Part shown: piece by piece, positions 43,697 through 52,352 of the stretch
Layout of the letters: every line of letters begins with the position of its first letter
Numbering within the stretch: position 1 is the stretch's first letter
Assembly: GCA_027622275.1 (NCBI GenBank)
Contig: JAQBZB010000011.1
Location: 1-64,000, forward strand
DNA from: Planctomycetota bacterium
GTDB lineage: Bacteria > Planctomycetota > Planctomycetia > Pirellulales > Pirellulaceae
Length of the DNA: 64,000 bases
Direction of reading: 5' to 3'
Translations under genes and position numbers: made by a program
Notes under the pieces: model-generated
The model's database searches: none
Told to the model about the DNA's origin: nothing
Seen by the model: only the letters and a program-made list of their open reading frames with translations

Positions 43697-44302
43697 ATGG
43701 ACGACAACGAACAAGAATGGCGAGACTGGGTGCAAAAGCTGGCGGCCGGCGACGAAGAAGTGGCCACTGAATTTTGGGAAATCTACGGGGACCGCTTGCA
43801 GCGTTTGGCCAATAGGCACCTGACGGTCCGCCTGCACCGGCGTGTCGACCCAGATGACATCGTACTCTCGGCGTGTCGGACCTTCCTGCGGCGGGCGCAG
43901 GGCGGCGAGTTCCAACTGCCTGACAGCGAGAGTCTTTGGCGATTGATGTGCGCCATCACCGTGACCAAGGTCCGCTGGCACGCCCGCTTCCATTTGCGGA
44001 AGAAGCGGGGGATCGACCGCGAGCGGCATTTTGAATCCCAAGGCGGAGATAGCCTGCCGGCGGTTCGTGAAGTTGCCGGTGATGATCCCACGCCCGAGGA
44101 AGCCGCCGAATTCGCGGATCAATTCGAACACCTGATGGCCGGCCTGGACGAAGAAGAACAGCAGCTAGTTCAACTCAAACTCGAACAGTACACCAACGTG
44201 GAAATCGCCGAGCGGCTAGGTTGTTCCGAACGCACTGTCCGCCGCATCGTGAAACGCGTCCAATCGCGGCTCAACGCTCTGCTCCAAGAGAGTATCAGCT
44301 GA
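43697..44302 (+). CDS. ECF-type RNA polymerase sigma factor
   Basis: 201 residues from the ATG at 43697. Sigma-2 region: DEEVATEFWEIYGDRLQRLA, RRVDPDDIVLSACRTFLRR. Sigma-4 region: LDEEEQQLVQLKLEQYTNVE, IAERLGCSERTVRRIVKRVQ. It belongs to the planctomycete ECF group usually encoded directly before a Ser/Thr kinase, and here the kinase begins 12 bases later. The pair probably forms a signalling unit in which kinase activity controls the sigma factor (known for some members, inferred here). Confidence 0.9.
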   Translation: MDDNEQEWRDWVQKLAAGDEEVATEFWEIYGDRLQRLANRHLTVRLHRRVDPDDIVLSACRTFLRRAQGGEFQLPDSESLWRLMCAITVTKVRWHARFHLRKKRGIDRERHFESQGGDSLPAVREVAGDDPTPEEAAEFADQFEHLMAGLDEEEQQLVQLKLEQYTNVEIAERLGCSERTVRRIVKRVQSRLNALLQESIS

Positions 44303-44314
44303 CTCGAACGCTCC

Positions 44315-46843
44315 ATGAACCCCTGCGAATCCGTTGATGAATCTATTCGTAAGCAGTTCGAAGCTGCTTGGGTTGCCGGCGATCCGATTCCGCTCGGAGA
44401 CGCTTTGCCGAGCGAAGAGAACGGAGCGTATCTCGCGACGTTGGAAGAGTTGGTTCACATCGAGCTGGAGTTCTCGTGGAAAATCAGGTCTCGTTTCAAC
44501 GTGGATGGCGAAACGGTCGTTCCCGATGAAATGCTTCAACGCCCTCCGCGAGTGGAGTCGTTCCTGGAGCGATTTGCGCGATTGAATGATCCGGTCATCA
44601 TCGTTCGGTTGCTACGTCAAGAGTATCTCGTCCGTACACGCTTCGATCATCGCCCCGACATCGAAGAGTATCGACTTCGCTTCCCACAACTAGAACTCTC
44701 CGGCGAGGCACTGATGTCGCAGTTGCTCATGCCTAGCCGGGCTAGCGAAGAGGAGATCAACGCGGCCCGTGATGGGCATGGGACAGCAATCGAACTGGGA
44801 GATTTCGGTGACTACGAGCTGCTCGCCGAGATTGGTCGCGGCGGAATGGGGATTGTGTATCGCGCACGCCAGAAGAGCGCCGACCGGCTGGTCGCGCTCA
44901 AGGTGATTCGACGCGAACAATTGCTCGGATTGCCCACGGACACCCAGAACAAAGACATGGAGCGCTTTCGCACCGAAGCGCAAGCAACCGCGAGTCTGGA
45001 ACACGATAACATTGTTACGGTCTACGATGTGGGCGAGGTCGATGGGCAACGATACTACTCGATGCGCTACGTTGACGGTCCGAGTCTGGCAGAAATGCTA
45101 TCCAACGGGCCGTTGGAACAACGTCGTGCGGCCCGCTATACGCAAGCCGCGGCCAGCGCTTTGGAAGAAGCGCACGCCGCTGGCATTCTGCACCGGGACT
45201 TGAAGCCGCACAACATCATGCTCGACGAGAGGCAGGATCGTGCGCTCGTCGCCGACTTCGGATTGGCGAAGCTGGTCGATGGACACGACGAACTGACGCG
45301 GGCAGGCGAAGTAATGGGCACACCGTCGTACATGTCGCCGGAACAGACGCAAGACGCCGGACAAGTGACCGCTCGAAGCGACGTCTACTCGTTGGGCGCG
45401 ACGCTCTATCACCTGATTACAGCCCGGCCGCCGTTCCAGGCTGCCACGTCCGTCGAAACGCTCCGACAGGTGATGGACGAAGAACCGGTCCCACCTTCGC
45501 ATCTCAACCGCGCGATCGATCTTGATTTGGAAACCATTTGCCTGAAGTGTTTGCAGAAGGAGCCCGAGCGGCGATATTTGTCGGCGAGAGAACTTGCGGA
45601 CGACTTGTCACGCTACTTGGAACGCAAACCGATCCTAGCCCGACCGGTTAGCAGTTTGGAACGAACTCTTCGCTGGTGCCGTCGCAATCCGGTGGTCGCA
45701 ACCTCCTTTGGCGCGGCCTTTTTCTTTCTTATCGTAGCACTGATCGGCGTTACGTACGGCTACGCAACGGCCAAGGTGGCTCTGCGCGAAACGAAGCAAA
45801 GCTACCAGGATGCGCGTGAGACAGTCGACTATTTCTTTACTCAAGTTAGCGAGAACGTCTTGCTTGACCGGCCCGGTATGCAGCCGCTGCGCGAAGATTT
45901 GCTGCAACGTGCACTGGTTCATTACCGCCGCTTCCTGGAGCGTCGAGAAGGCGACAAGTCGATGCGCACTGAGCTGGGGCTGGCGAATTATCGCGTTGGG
46001 CGGATCGTCGAAGAAATCGAATCGCCTGAGCGAGCCTTGGCGTCGTACGAGGAAGCGGCCAGGATTCAAACAGGACTGGTTGAGGAAGACTCCAACGACT
46101 TCGAGCAACGGCAAGCTTTGGCCACGACACTCAACGCCAAGGCCGGAGCCTTGGGCCAACTCAAGCGATGGGATGCGGCTGACGAAGTCTTTCAGCGCGC
46201 GAAGCAACTTCGCGAGGGCTTGGCCGACGATGCATCGGCGCCCGCGGCGCACCTTCCCGAATACAGGCGGACGCTGGCCAACACGTACATGAACCTCGGC
46301 ATCGTCGAGCGGGCGCGCGGGAATCTCGACGATGCTCAAGCGAACTTCCAACAAGCTACCCAAATTCGGGCGGTTTTGCTCGCTAAGAATGCAGACGATC
46401 CGCATGTGCTGCGCGATCGGGCGATGGGTTTGTTCAATTTGGCGAACTTCGCCATCGCTGATGACCGCGTTCCCGACGCCGAGCAACATTTGCTCGCTGC
46501 GATCCCGATCTTCGAGCGGCTGTTAGAGGACACGCCGGATGACTTGATGAACCAACATCGACTCGCGACGTGTTACCGAAGGCTCGGGCATCTGCATGTC
46601 ATGGTGGCTGACAACCTGGACGCGCAGGAGATGGCGGCAGAGTCCCGACAGATGCGCGACGCAGCACTTGCCAGTTTCGAGCCGGCGCTGGGTTTCATCG
46701 AATTACTGGCCTACCAGAATCCACAAGTGATGGAATTTCAATCCGAATTGGCTGCCATCCACATCGGTGCGGGGACCGTTGAATATGATCAAGAGTATTT
46801 CGAGCGGGCTGATGCGACCTGTTCTATGCCGGATTATTCATGA
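44315..46843 (+). CDS. Membrane Ser/Thr protein kinase with TPR tail, truncated at its C-terminus
   Basis: 842 residues. The N-terminal helical segment is typical of planctomycete kinases paired with ECF sigma factors. The kinase domain (about 165-435) has AEIGRGGMGIVYRA, the VALKVIRRE lysine, ILHRDLKPHNIML, VADFGLAK, GTPSYMSPEQ and DVYSLGATLYHLITARPPF, so it should be active. A transmembrane helix lies near 460-485 (FGAAFFFLIVALIGVTYGYA), then TPR-like helices to the end. The last residues (ADATCSMPDYS) run into an inverted-repeat element at 46829, where TGA occurs inside the element. The TPR array is therefore cut short compared with relatives. Confidence 0.9.
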   Translation: MNPCESVDESIRKQFEAAWVAGDPIPLGDALPSEENGAYLATLEELVHIELEFSWKIRSRFNVDGETVVPDEMLQRPPRVESFLERFARLNDPVIIVRLLRQEYLVRTRFDHRPDIEEYRLRFPQLELSGEALMSQLLMPSRASEEEINAARDGHGTAIELGDFGDYELLAEIGRGGMGIVYRARQKSADRLVALKVIRREQLLGLPTDTQNKDMERFRTEAQATASLEHDNIVTVYDVGEVDGQRYYSMRYVDGPSLAEMLSNGPLEQRRAARYTQAAASALEEAHAAGILHRDLKPHNIMLDERQDRALVADFGLAKLVDGHDELTRAGEVMGTPSYMSPEQTQDAGQVTARSDVYSLGATLYHLITARPPFQAATSVETLRQVMDEEPVPPSHLNRAIDLDLETICLKCLQKEPERRYLSARELADDLSRYLERKPILARPVSSLERTLRWCRRNPVVATSFGAAFFFLIVALIGVTYGYATAKVALRETKQSYQDARETVDYFFTQVSENVLLDRPGMQPLREDLLQRALVHYRRFLERREGDKSMRTELGLANYRVGRIVEEIESPERALASYEEAARIQTGLVEEDSNDFEQRQALATTLNAKAGALGQLKRWDAADEVFQRAKQLREGLADDASAPAAHLPEYRRTLANTYMNLGIVERARGNLDDAQANFQQATQIRAVLLAKNADDPHVLRDRAMGLFNLANFAIADDRVPDAEQHLLAAIPIFERLLEDTPDDLMNQHRLATCYRRLGHLHVMVADNLDAQEMAAESRQMRDAALASFEPALGFIELLAYQNPQVMEFQSELAAIHIGAGTVEYDQEYFERADATCSMPDYS

Positions 46844-47006
46844 ACCGGTCAGCATTCTTCAAAACATACGTTTGTCAGAAGAGTTACGGCTATCTTGCCC
46901 AAAACACCGCGCAAATCAGCCGCCACGCGATAGCGTGCGGTTCTCTCGAAGTTCACGAGAACCGCAGGCTATCGCCAAGCGGCTGATGAATAATCCGGGC
47001 TATGCC
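46824..47006. mobile_element. MITE/REP-like inverted-repeat element at the kinase 3' end
   Basis: Outer 13-bp perfect inverted repeats (46829-46841 CCGGATTATTCAT and 46986-46998 ATGAATAATCCGG) enclose about 145 bases. These contain a second hairpin: 46915-46945 with 46957-46987, about 31-base arms with four mismatches. CTATGCC occurs as a direct repeat at 46824-46830 and 47000-47006, as expected of a target duplication. No transposase is encoded. It supplies the stop codon of the kinase gene. Confidence 0.6.
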
Positions 47007-47052
47007 GCCCGGCGAAAAACTGCCGAACAGACGGAACCTACAGGAAGCCGAC

Positions 47053-48363
47053 ATGATCGCCTCACAAGGATGGCATCACTCGCACAAGAATCTGTTGCTC
47101 GCTGTCTGCGCGCTCTGGCTGTCTCTGCCCTCTTCCGCGCTGGGACAACCGACGGACACCCAACCGCCGCCGCCGAGCCCCGTACCAGACACACAGCCAC
47201 CGCCACGCGAGCCACCCGCCACGCCAAGTCCTCGTCGATTAACACGCCTGACGCGATTGGTGGGCAACTACCGAACGACCCCTTCTCGTGTCAGGCTGGC
47301 CAGTGTGCCCGATATGTTCGGCGATCTGCTATTGCGCAGCGGAACGATCACCGCGACCGAGACAGATGTTGCCGCGGGTAGTACGGCTGTCACGATTGCC
47401 GATGTACCGGGACCTGGGGGCATTCGTGGCTCATTGATTGGCGAGCATAACAAGGCCTTGCCCGTCGATCGGATCTACTTCAACTACAACCATTACCGCA
47501 GCCCGCTGGAGCAAGTGACGACGACGACTGTCCCGCCGACAACGGTCGTAAACACCATCCCCGTGGATCGCTATACGCTGGGCTGGGAGCAGACCTTCCG
47601 CGACGGCTGTTTCTCGATCGAGTTGCGTATGCCGTTCTATGGAGATCCGGGATTGAGCTTCGACGTGAGTGCCGTGGCGATGAATGACAACGTCTCGATC
47701 GGTGGCGGCCTTGTCGGTAACGCCACTGTCATCTTCAAGAAGATCGTCTACGAAGACTGCGACACAGTATTTTCCGCCGGGCTCGGCGTGGAAGTTCCGA
47801 CCGGCGACGATGCAACAACGATCATTGGTCGTACTCGTTATGAATTCGCGAATGAAGCCGTGCATCTATCGCCGTTTGTCGCATGGATGCAAACACCCAA
47901 CGACATCACCTTTCAACACGCTTTTATCCAACTCGGCGTTCCGCTGAATGGAAATACGATCGCCTTCACTGGACTTGAAGCAGGCGGCCCGACAGGTTCG
48001 TTCGGCGAGTACAACGACCAGACGCTCTTGCACGTCAACCTAGCGGGCGGCGTTTGGCTGCACCGTGACGAGTGCGCACCGCTGTTAACCGGAGTGGCGG
48101 CGCTGGCCGAGTTGCACTATACGACGACGCTGCAAGATGCCGACGCCGTGACGGGAACTCGTCCGGTGGCCGGTCCCGATACAGCAACTCTCGCCTATAG
48201 CAACCGCGCTGGGAACGTCGATGTCGTCAATCTGGGGACGGGGCTGCACCTCGAAGTGCGAAACGACACGAATGTGCGTGTGGCCGGCGTGTTCCCTATC
48301 ACCTCGAGTGACAACCGCTTTTTTGATGCCGAGTTGTCAGTGCAGGTCAGCCGCAGGTATTAG
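47053..48363 (+). CDS. Secreted/outer-membrane-type protein of unknown function
   Basis: 436 residues from the ATG at 47053 (AGGAAG upstream); an upstream ATG at 47002 would start inside the repeat element and is unlikely. A signal peptide (NLLLAVCALWLSLPSSALGQ) is followed by a Pro-rich linker (QPPPPSPVPDTQPPPREPPA). The rest is amphipathic beta strands (RIYFNYNHYRSPLEQ, LGWEQTFRDGCFSIELRMPF, VVNLGTGLHLEVRND) ending in an aromatic-poor strand VSRRY. This fits planctomycete beta-barrel-like surface proteins (transporter-like). No ligand is known. Confidence 0.6.
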   Translation: MIASQGWHHSHKNLLLAVCALWLSLPSSALGQPTDTQPPPPSPVPDTQPPPREPPATPSPRRLTRLTRLVGNYRTTPSRVRLASVPDMFGDLLLRSGTITATETDVAAGSTAVTIADVPGPGGIRGSLIGEHNKALPVDRIYFNYNHYRSPLEQVTTTTVPPTTVVNTIPVDRYTLGWEQTFRDGCFSIELRMPFYGDPGLSFDVSAVAMNDNVSIGGGLVGNATVIFKKIVYEDCDTVFSAGLGVEVPTGDDATTIIGRTRYEFANEAVHLSPFVAWMQTPNDITFQHAFIQLGVPLNGNTIAFTGLEAGGPTGSFGEYNDQTLLHVNLAGGVWLHRDECAPLLTGVAALAELHYTTTLQDADAVTGTRPVAGPDTATLAYSNRAGNVDVVNLGTGLHLEVRNDTNVRVAGVFPITSSDNRFFDAELSVQVSRRY

Positions 48364-48515
48364 AACGGTGTTTGTGGTTGCCGGGGTCCCGTCGTCAGAC
48401 CGTTCGGGCGTATTCGGTTCCGTAAACCGGCTGAAGCCCGGACTCCACCGATGCTACCAGCGCTCTGGGTGCCGATCGGGCGTAGTCGACCTCCTTGTTT
48501 GCTGGCAACGCGGTG

Positions 48516-48725
48516 CATCTCGATGAGTTGGATCATTTCATCGACGAGTTCGATCTTCTCACGAAGCTCGGCAAAAGCGCGTTTGGTAGCGTTTACCTGG
48601 CGCGCCAGCGGTGGGTGTAGCGGCTCGCGGCACTCAAGGTCACAGCGACGCAAAGCCACGAAGCACAAACGTTTGCCCAGTTGGATCATCCACACATCGT
48701 CCGCGTCTACGACAGGCTACAAATA
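48516..48725 (+). pseudogene. N-lobe fragment of a second Ser/Thr kinase with an in-frame stop
   Basis: Codons from 48516 read HLDELDHFIDEFDLLTKLGK, SAFGSVYLARQRWV, stop (TAG), RLAALKVTATQSHEAQTFAQ, LDHPHIVRVYDR. This is the glycine loop, the VAxK lysine strand and the following helix of a planctomycete kinase family different from the one at 44315. The frame is broken at the TAG, and the catalytic loop and all that follows are missing. The fragment abuts the converging gene that ends at 48717. Confidence 0.8.
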
Positions 48726-49193
48726 CATTCCAACGAATCCGCCAGCTTCGTCGCTGGCGGCTTGGATTGTTTCGATGCGTTTCTTGGCTTCCGCAAGATC
48801 GCCGGCGTCAATATAACGATTAAACTCAACCGCCACAGAATGTGACACCGTCTCGGTGAACCACTCGACGATTGGTTCGGTGAGCCAGTCGCAGGTCTCA
48901 CGAACTAACTCGACGTTCAGATCGCAACGTTCCGTCACGGCATCCGATGAATCGGTTAGCACAACCCCGTCAAAGCTGAACTCGAGTATGCCAAGTTCAT
49001 CATGATTGGCGAGATGGTAGAAGCACTTTGCGTTATACAAATAGTAAGCGTTGTGCTGGCCATGTTTTTCGATGGCTTGTTTGACACGTTCGCACAGAGC
49101 CCGATACTTCGGAGACGCATCCATCGGAATGTCCAGCCTGCTGATCGTGCGAAGCGGCAGGCAATCGAAGGAAATCTCTACCCAGCGATTCAT
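48717..49193 (-). CDS. Small protein of unknown function, coupled to the large secreted protein gene
   Basis: 158 residues. The ATG at 49193 overlaps the stop of the upstream gene (ATGA), so it is probably translated together with it. There is no signal peptide. The pattern alternates helices and strands (ERVKQAIEKHGQHNAYYLYN, LGILEFSFDGVVLTDSS, LVRETCDWLTEPIVEWFTET). It resembles small planctomycete cytosolic proteins, but I recognise no named domain. Confidence 0.6.
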   Translation of the reverse strand: MNRWVEISFDCLPLRTISRLDIPMDASPKYRALCERVKQAIEKHGQHNAYYLYNAKCFYHLANHDELGILEFSFDGVVLTDSSDAVTERCDLNVELVRETCDWLTEPIVEWFTETVSHSVAVEFNRYIDAGDLAEAKKRIETIQAASDEAGGFVGMYL

Positions 49194-51193
49194 GGGGCGA
49201 TGCTTGCTGTTTGGACAAGTTCGGTGACAGCGTTCGATTCGGCTTCGTCGGCCACGGTTTCCACGGCCTTGCTTTCGTCAGCAACGGCTGCCGCTGCCGG
49301 CGTTTCGGGAAGCACCTGTTCCCAGCCAATCGAGAGCCAACCGTCCGCGGCGTTCGCGACGCGGGCCTTTAATTTGCCGATCCGCGCCCAACGCCCTTTC
49401 AACGAAATCCCGTCGGTTGCCTCCTCTGGCAACTTCGGCTTGAGCATGGCGCTGAACTTCTTCGAGAGGAAGCCAACGGCCGCAGCGTGTCGCGCACCGT
49501 ACATTTTCGCGGGCTCACCATTCAGGTCGATGAACTCGATACTGAGGTCGCCCTTCGAGACGAGTTGCAACCCGCCGTCGTTTGGCGTCGTCAGATCGTA
49601 CTCGCGAGAAATCCTGATTTCAGGACGATAGAGTTTCTCCGTCTTGTCATCCTTCAGAGGCAAGCTCACGGGACTATAGCCTTCGCCCTGGTGCAGGTTG
49701 AGACACAGCACCGAAACCTTCACGCCGCCGTTCGCAAACTCAACGCTAATCGGCTGCGACCGTGCGAAAGTGATTGCCCAGGGTTCGGAATCCTGTGTGA
49801 TCTTCAAATCTTCAGGAACTTCCATCTCGGCCTGTTTGTACATTTCGACGATGCGCTCGTCGGTCAGCATCACTCCGCCGATCATGGATTCCGAGAAATT
49901 ACCAGCAATCGACTCGTGAACACGCGCGCCGAGGTCGAACTCACCTTGCAGTTGGGGGGCAGGCCCAGGCGCGGCAAGCTGCGCCCTGCCGGCACGAAGT
50001 AATCGCACAAGTAATTGCGTATCGGTCGTGCTGAGATCGAACAACTCGGGAAAGCTCTCGCGACGGATCAGCGGCGAGCGGAACTTGTCCTGGAAATTCT
50101 CATTGGCCTCCGCGAGTGTCTCGCCCGCTTGGCCATCAACGCGACCGGCCACACGGCTCGCGGCTTTACCGGACGCAATTCGTTCGGCCTGATGCTTTTT
50201 CTGATTGACTTGTTTCCAGGCAATCTTGCGTACCAAATTGCACTTGGCCGCGATGGACGAGACATTTGAACTCGTCGAAGCCGTTGCAGTCGCCGCGTCG
50301 GATGTGACGCCTTCGGTGTCGAAATACACTCGCTTCGACGCGTTGACGTTCGTATATCCCGTGCTGTAGATCGACACGCCTCGTTTGTAGCTGACATTGT
50401 TTGAAACGGCGTCGCCGGCCAGCGTGATATCAAAAGCTACACGCTCTTCGCTCGGTATCAAATCCAAATCGACGTTCCCGGTAAGGCGCGTGGTTCCGCG
50501 AACCGAAGCGCCGAGAATGTATTCGCGCAGCGGCTCGGTCGTATCAATGGCATCTCGCACGCCCGACCCAACCAATTGTTGCGACGCGACCACGTGCAAG
50601 TTGGGATGCGAGTGACGACCGCGAATCGAGGACGTTACCGACTCGATCTGCCCGGCGCGATCGAACCATTCGAGCGAGCTGCCGATTTCCGCGGCTCGTT
50701 TGGTTGAGGGTGCCGCCTCGTAAGCTTCCAGCTGCGTCGTCAACTCATCAATTCGGCGGTCATATTCCTGCGAAAAACCTTCAAAGCCAGAAATATAGAG
50801 ACGATCCAAATAATCGCCGAGCGACTTGCGAACGTCGGTGAAGGCTTTCGCCTCGAGGCCAGCTTCATTCTCGCTGTAAGCGATCAGCGATTGACCGAGG
50901 ATCTGCCGACTCGGTGCTTCTTCTTGAGCAAGCTCCGCTTTCATCGCATCCAACTTCACCAGTTCACGCCGAGCGGTCGCTTGCTCGCCGGCATTCGCTC
51001 GTAAGAACGCCTCAAGAGTTTGGACGTCTTTCAGCAGCCGGGCTTTCGCATCAGCGACATCTTCCGGGGTGATTGCTCGTGCTTGCCCCTTAGCGGCACG
51101 AACTAAATCAGCGGTCGATTCCGCCTGAGCAAAGTTGGCGAAAGACGCTGCAATCAGCGAGAAGGCCACCGAAAAACACAGGGTCCGTCGCAT
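49190..51193 (-). CDS. Large secreted protein of unknown function
   Basis: 667 residues from the ATG at 51193, chosen because AAAGGAG lies seven bases upstream and a signal peptide follows (CFSVAFSLIAASFANFAQA). The frame stays open 102 codons further upstream, but that part does not look coding. The N-terminal 200 residues are helical (coiled-coil-like: RELVKLDAMKAELAQEEAPS). The middle has beta-rich stretches (GASVRGTTRLTGNVDLDLIP, RVAFDITLAGDAVSN). The C-terminal part ends in an acidic Ala/Glu tail. It fits planctomycete periplasmic proteins without known function. Confidence 0.65.
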   Translation of the reverse strand: MRRTLCFSVAFSLIAASFANFAQAESTADLVRAAKGQARAITPEDVADAKARLLKDVQTLEAFLRANAGEQATARRELVKLDAMKAELAQEEAPSRQILGQSLIAYSENEAGLEAKAFTDVRKSLGDYLDRLYISGFEGFSQEYDRRIDELTTQLEAYEAAPSTKRAAEIGSSLEWFDRAGQIESVTSSIRGRHSHPNLHVVASQQLVGSGVRDAIDTTEPLREYILGASVRGTTRLTGNVDLDLIPSEERVAFDITLAGDAVSNNVSYKRGVSIYSTGYTNVNASKRVYFDTEGVTSDAATATASTSSNVSSIAAKCNLVRKIAWKQVNQKKHQAERIASGKAASRVAGRVDGQAGETLAEANENFQDKFRSPLIRRESFPELFDLSTTDTQLLVRLLRAGRAQLAAPGPAPQLQGEFDLGARVHESIAGNFSESMIGGVMLTDERIVEMYKQAEMEVPEDLKITQDSEPWAITFARSQPISVEFANGGVKVSVLCLNLHQGEGYSPVSLPLKDDKTEKLYRPEIRISREYDLTTPNDGGLQLVSKGDLSIEFIDLNGEPAKMYGARHAAAVGFLSKKFSAMLKPKLPEEATDGISLKGRWARIGKLKARVANAADGWLSIGWEQVLPETPAAAAVADESKAVETVADEAESNAVTELVQTASIAP

Positions 51194-51600
51194 CGAGCCA
51201 CTCCTTTGTGATGGGACTCCGCTGATCGCCGTGCGAAGAATAGTCATAACAGGAAACGAATTCTCACGCGATGCAAACTTCAGGCGATCTGGGTGGCTTG
51301 CCCTGACTGGGCGGGTGCGAGGGGAATAATCAACTCGCCAAAAATGTACGCCAAGCCGGAACGCCAAGCCAGCCTCTTCCCTATTATCCCCAGGCCGATC
51401 CGAATGTGCTAGTAGTCTGGAATGATTGGGAAGAATAAAACAGGCAATCGTAGGCATTATCTGGGCGGTTGCGGCGAGTTGTCGTCTCCTGCGTGCCAAG
51501 CGGAAGCGGTCATGGTCAGAGACTGCTCCCAGCGATAAACTGTGGAATATTCGTACAAGTCCGACATCATGAAATCGCCCTATCGCAAGGACGTACCACC
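51194..51600. other. Divergent intergenic region, no gene seen
   Basis: About 400 bases between the minus-strand start at 51193 and the plus-strand start at 51601. Frames of both neighbours run into it but without likely starts. It must contain both promoters; none stands out well enough to place. Confidence 0.5.
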
Positions 51601-52155
51601 ATGGGTGACGAGTTTTTAGGTGAACGCCGACGAGTTCTGGAGGATTCTTTCTTTGCTCAGCGGGACCGCGAACTGATGGAGAAGCTGAGGCAGCAGGTCA
51701 AAGCGGACGCCTTGTCCGATGCTTGCGGGATCAGGAATCCGGCCGTGATCGAAAGCCTCGTCAATGCGAACATCAGTCCCGAAACGATCACCGCTCTCAC
51801 GCTCGTTCCGCTGATCGCGGTGGCTTGGGCCGACGGCAAGATCGCTGCTGAAGAACGCGATGCCTTCTGGTCGGCCACGGAAGCAGCCGGGATTGAAGCG
51901 GGGTCGATTTGCCGGCAACTGCTTGATGCCTGGCTGACCGAGGCTCCTGGTCCGGAGTTAGTCACCGCGTGGAAGGCGTACATTCAAGCGCTTGCCGCGT
52001 CCGCCTCGTCAGCAGCGGTCGAGACGCTTCGCAACGATGTCCTTGATCACGCTCGAAGGATCGCCGCTGCTGCGGGAGGGATTCTTGGCGTTGGCAGCAT
52101 TTCAAAAAGCGAGAAAGCTGTCATCGACGATCTCGCATCGGCGTTCTCCTCATAA
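51601..52155 (+). CDS. TerB-like (tellurite resistance TerB domain) protein
   Basis: 184 residues from the ATG at 51601 (AAGGA upstream). The N-terminal 45 residues are charged helix. Then comes a TerB-like all-helical domain with the hallmark VPLIAVAWADGKIAAEERDA, and helices to a Gly-rich segment (AAAAGGILGVGSISKSEKAV) near the end. TerB domains bind metal or membranes in stress and phage-inhibition gene sets. No other ter genes are visible, so the role here is open. A hairpin follows at 52202-52246. Confidence 0.75.
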   Translation: MGDEFLGERRRVLEDSFFAQRDRELMEKLRQQVKADALSDACGIRNPAVIESLVNANISPETITALTLVPLIAVAWADGKIAAEERDAFWSATEAAGIEAGSICRQLLDAWLTEAPGPELVTAWKAYIQALAASASSAAVETLRNDVLDHARRIAAAAGGILGVGSISKSEKAVIDDLASAFSS

Positions 52156-52201
52156 TCGCTGCGATCCTTCCAGTCGCGCAGCTTAACCCAGCTTCGTTGT
52201 C

Positions 52202-52246
52202 TTTTGGCAACATTCCGCGTTGAATAAACGCCTCATGTTGCCAAAA
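52202..52246. repeat. Hairpin downstream of the TerB-like gene
   Basis: Outer arms TTTTGGCAACAT (52202-52213) and ATGTTGCCAAAA (52235-52246) are perfectly complementary, and an inner GCGTT/AACGC stem lies at 52217-52221/52227-52231. It is 46 bases after the stop. As the right arm ends in AAAA rather than T residues, it is not a classical plus-strand intrinsic terminator. Confidence 0.75.
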
Positions 52247-52352
52247 CGCGTGGTACGTTTTCGCAGATCAAACAAGATGCGCTGTGCGCGCGGAGATCCA
52301 TTCGTATTGGACTCTAAAGCCGCATTGCGATGATCCGCGTTCGAGTACGACG

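Noticed and set aside
46767-47381. 204-codon plus-strand frame bridging the kinase end and the next gene.
   Set aside because: It runs through the inverted-repeat element and is out of frame with both neighbouring, recognisable proteins.
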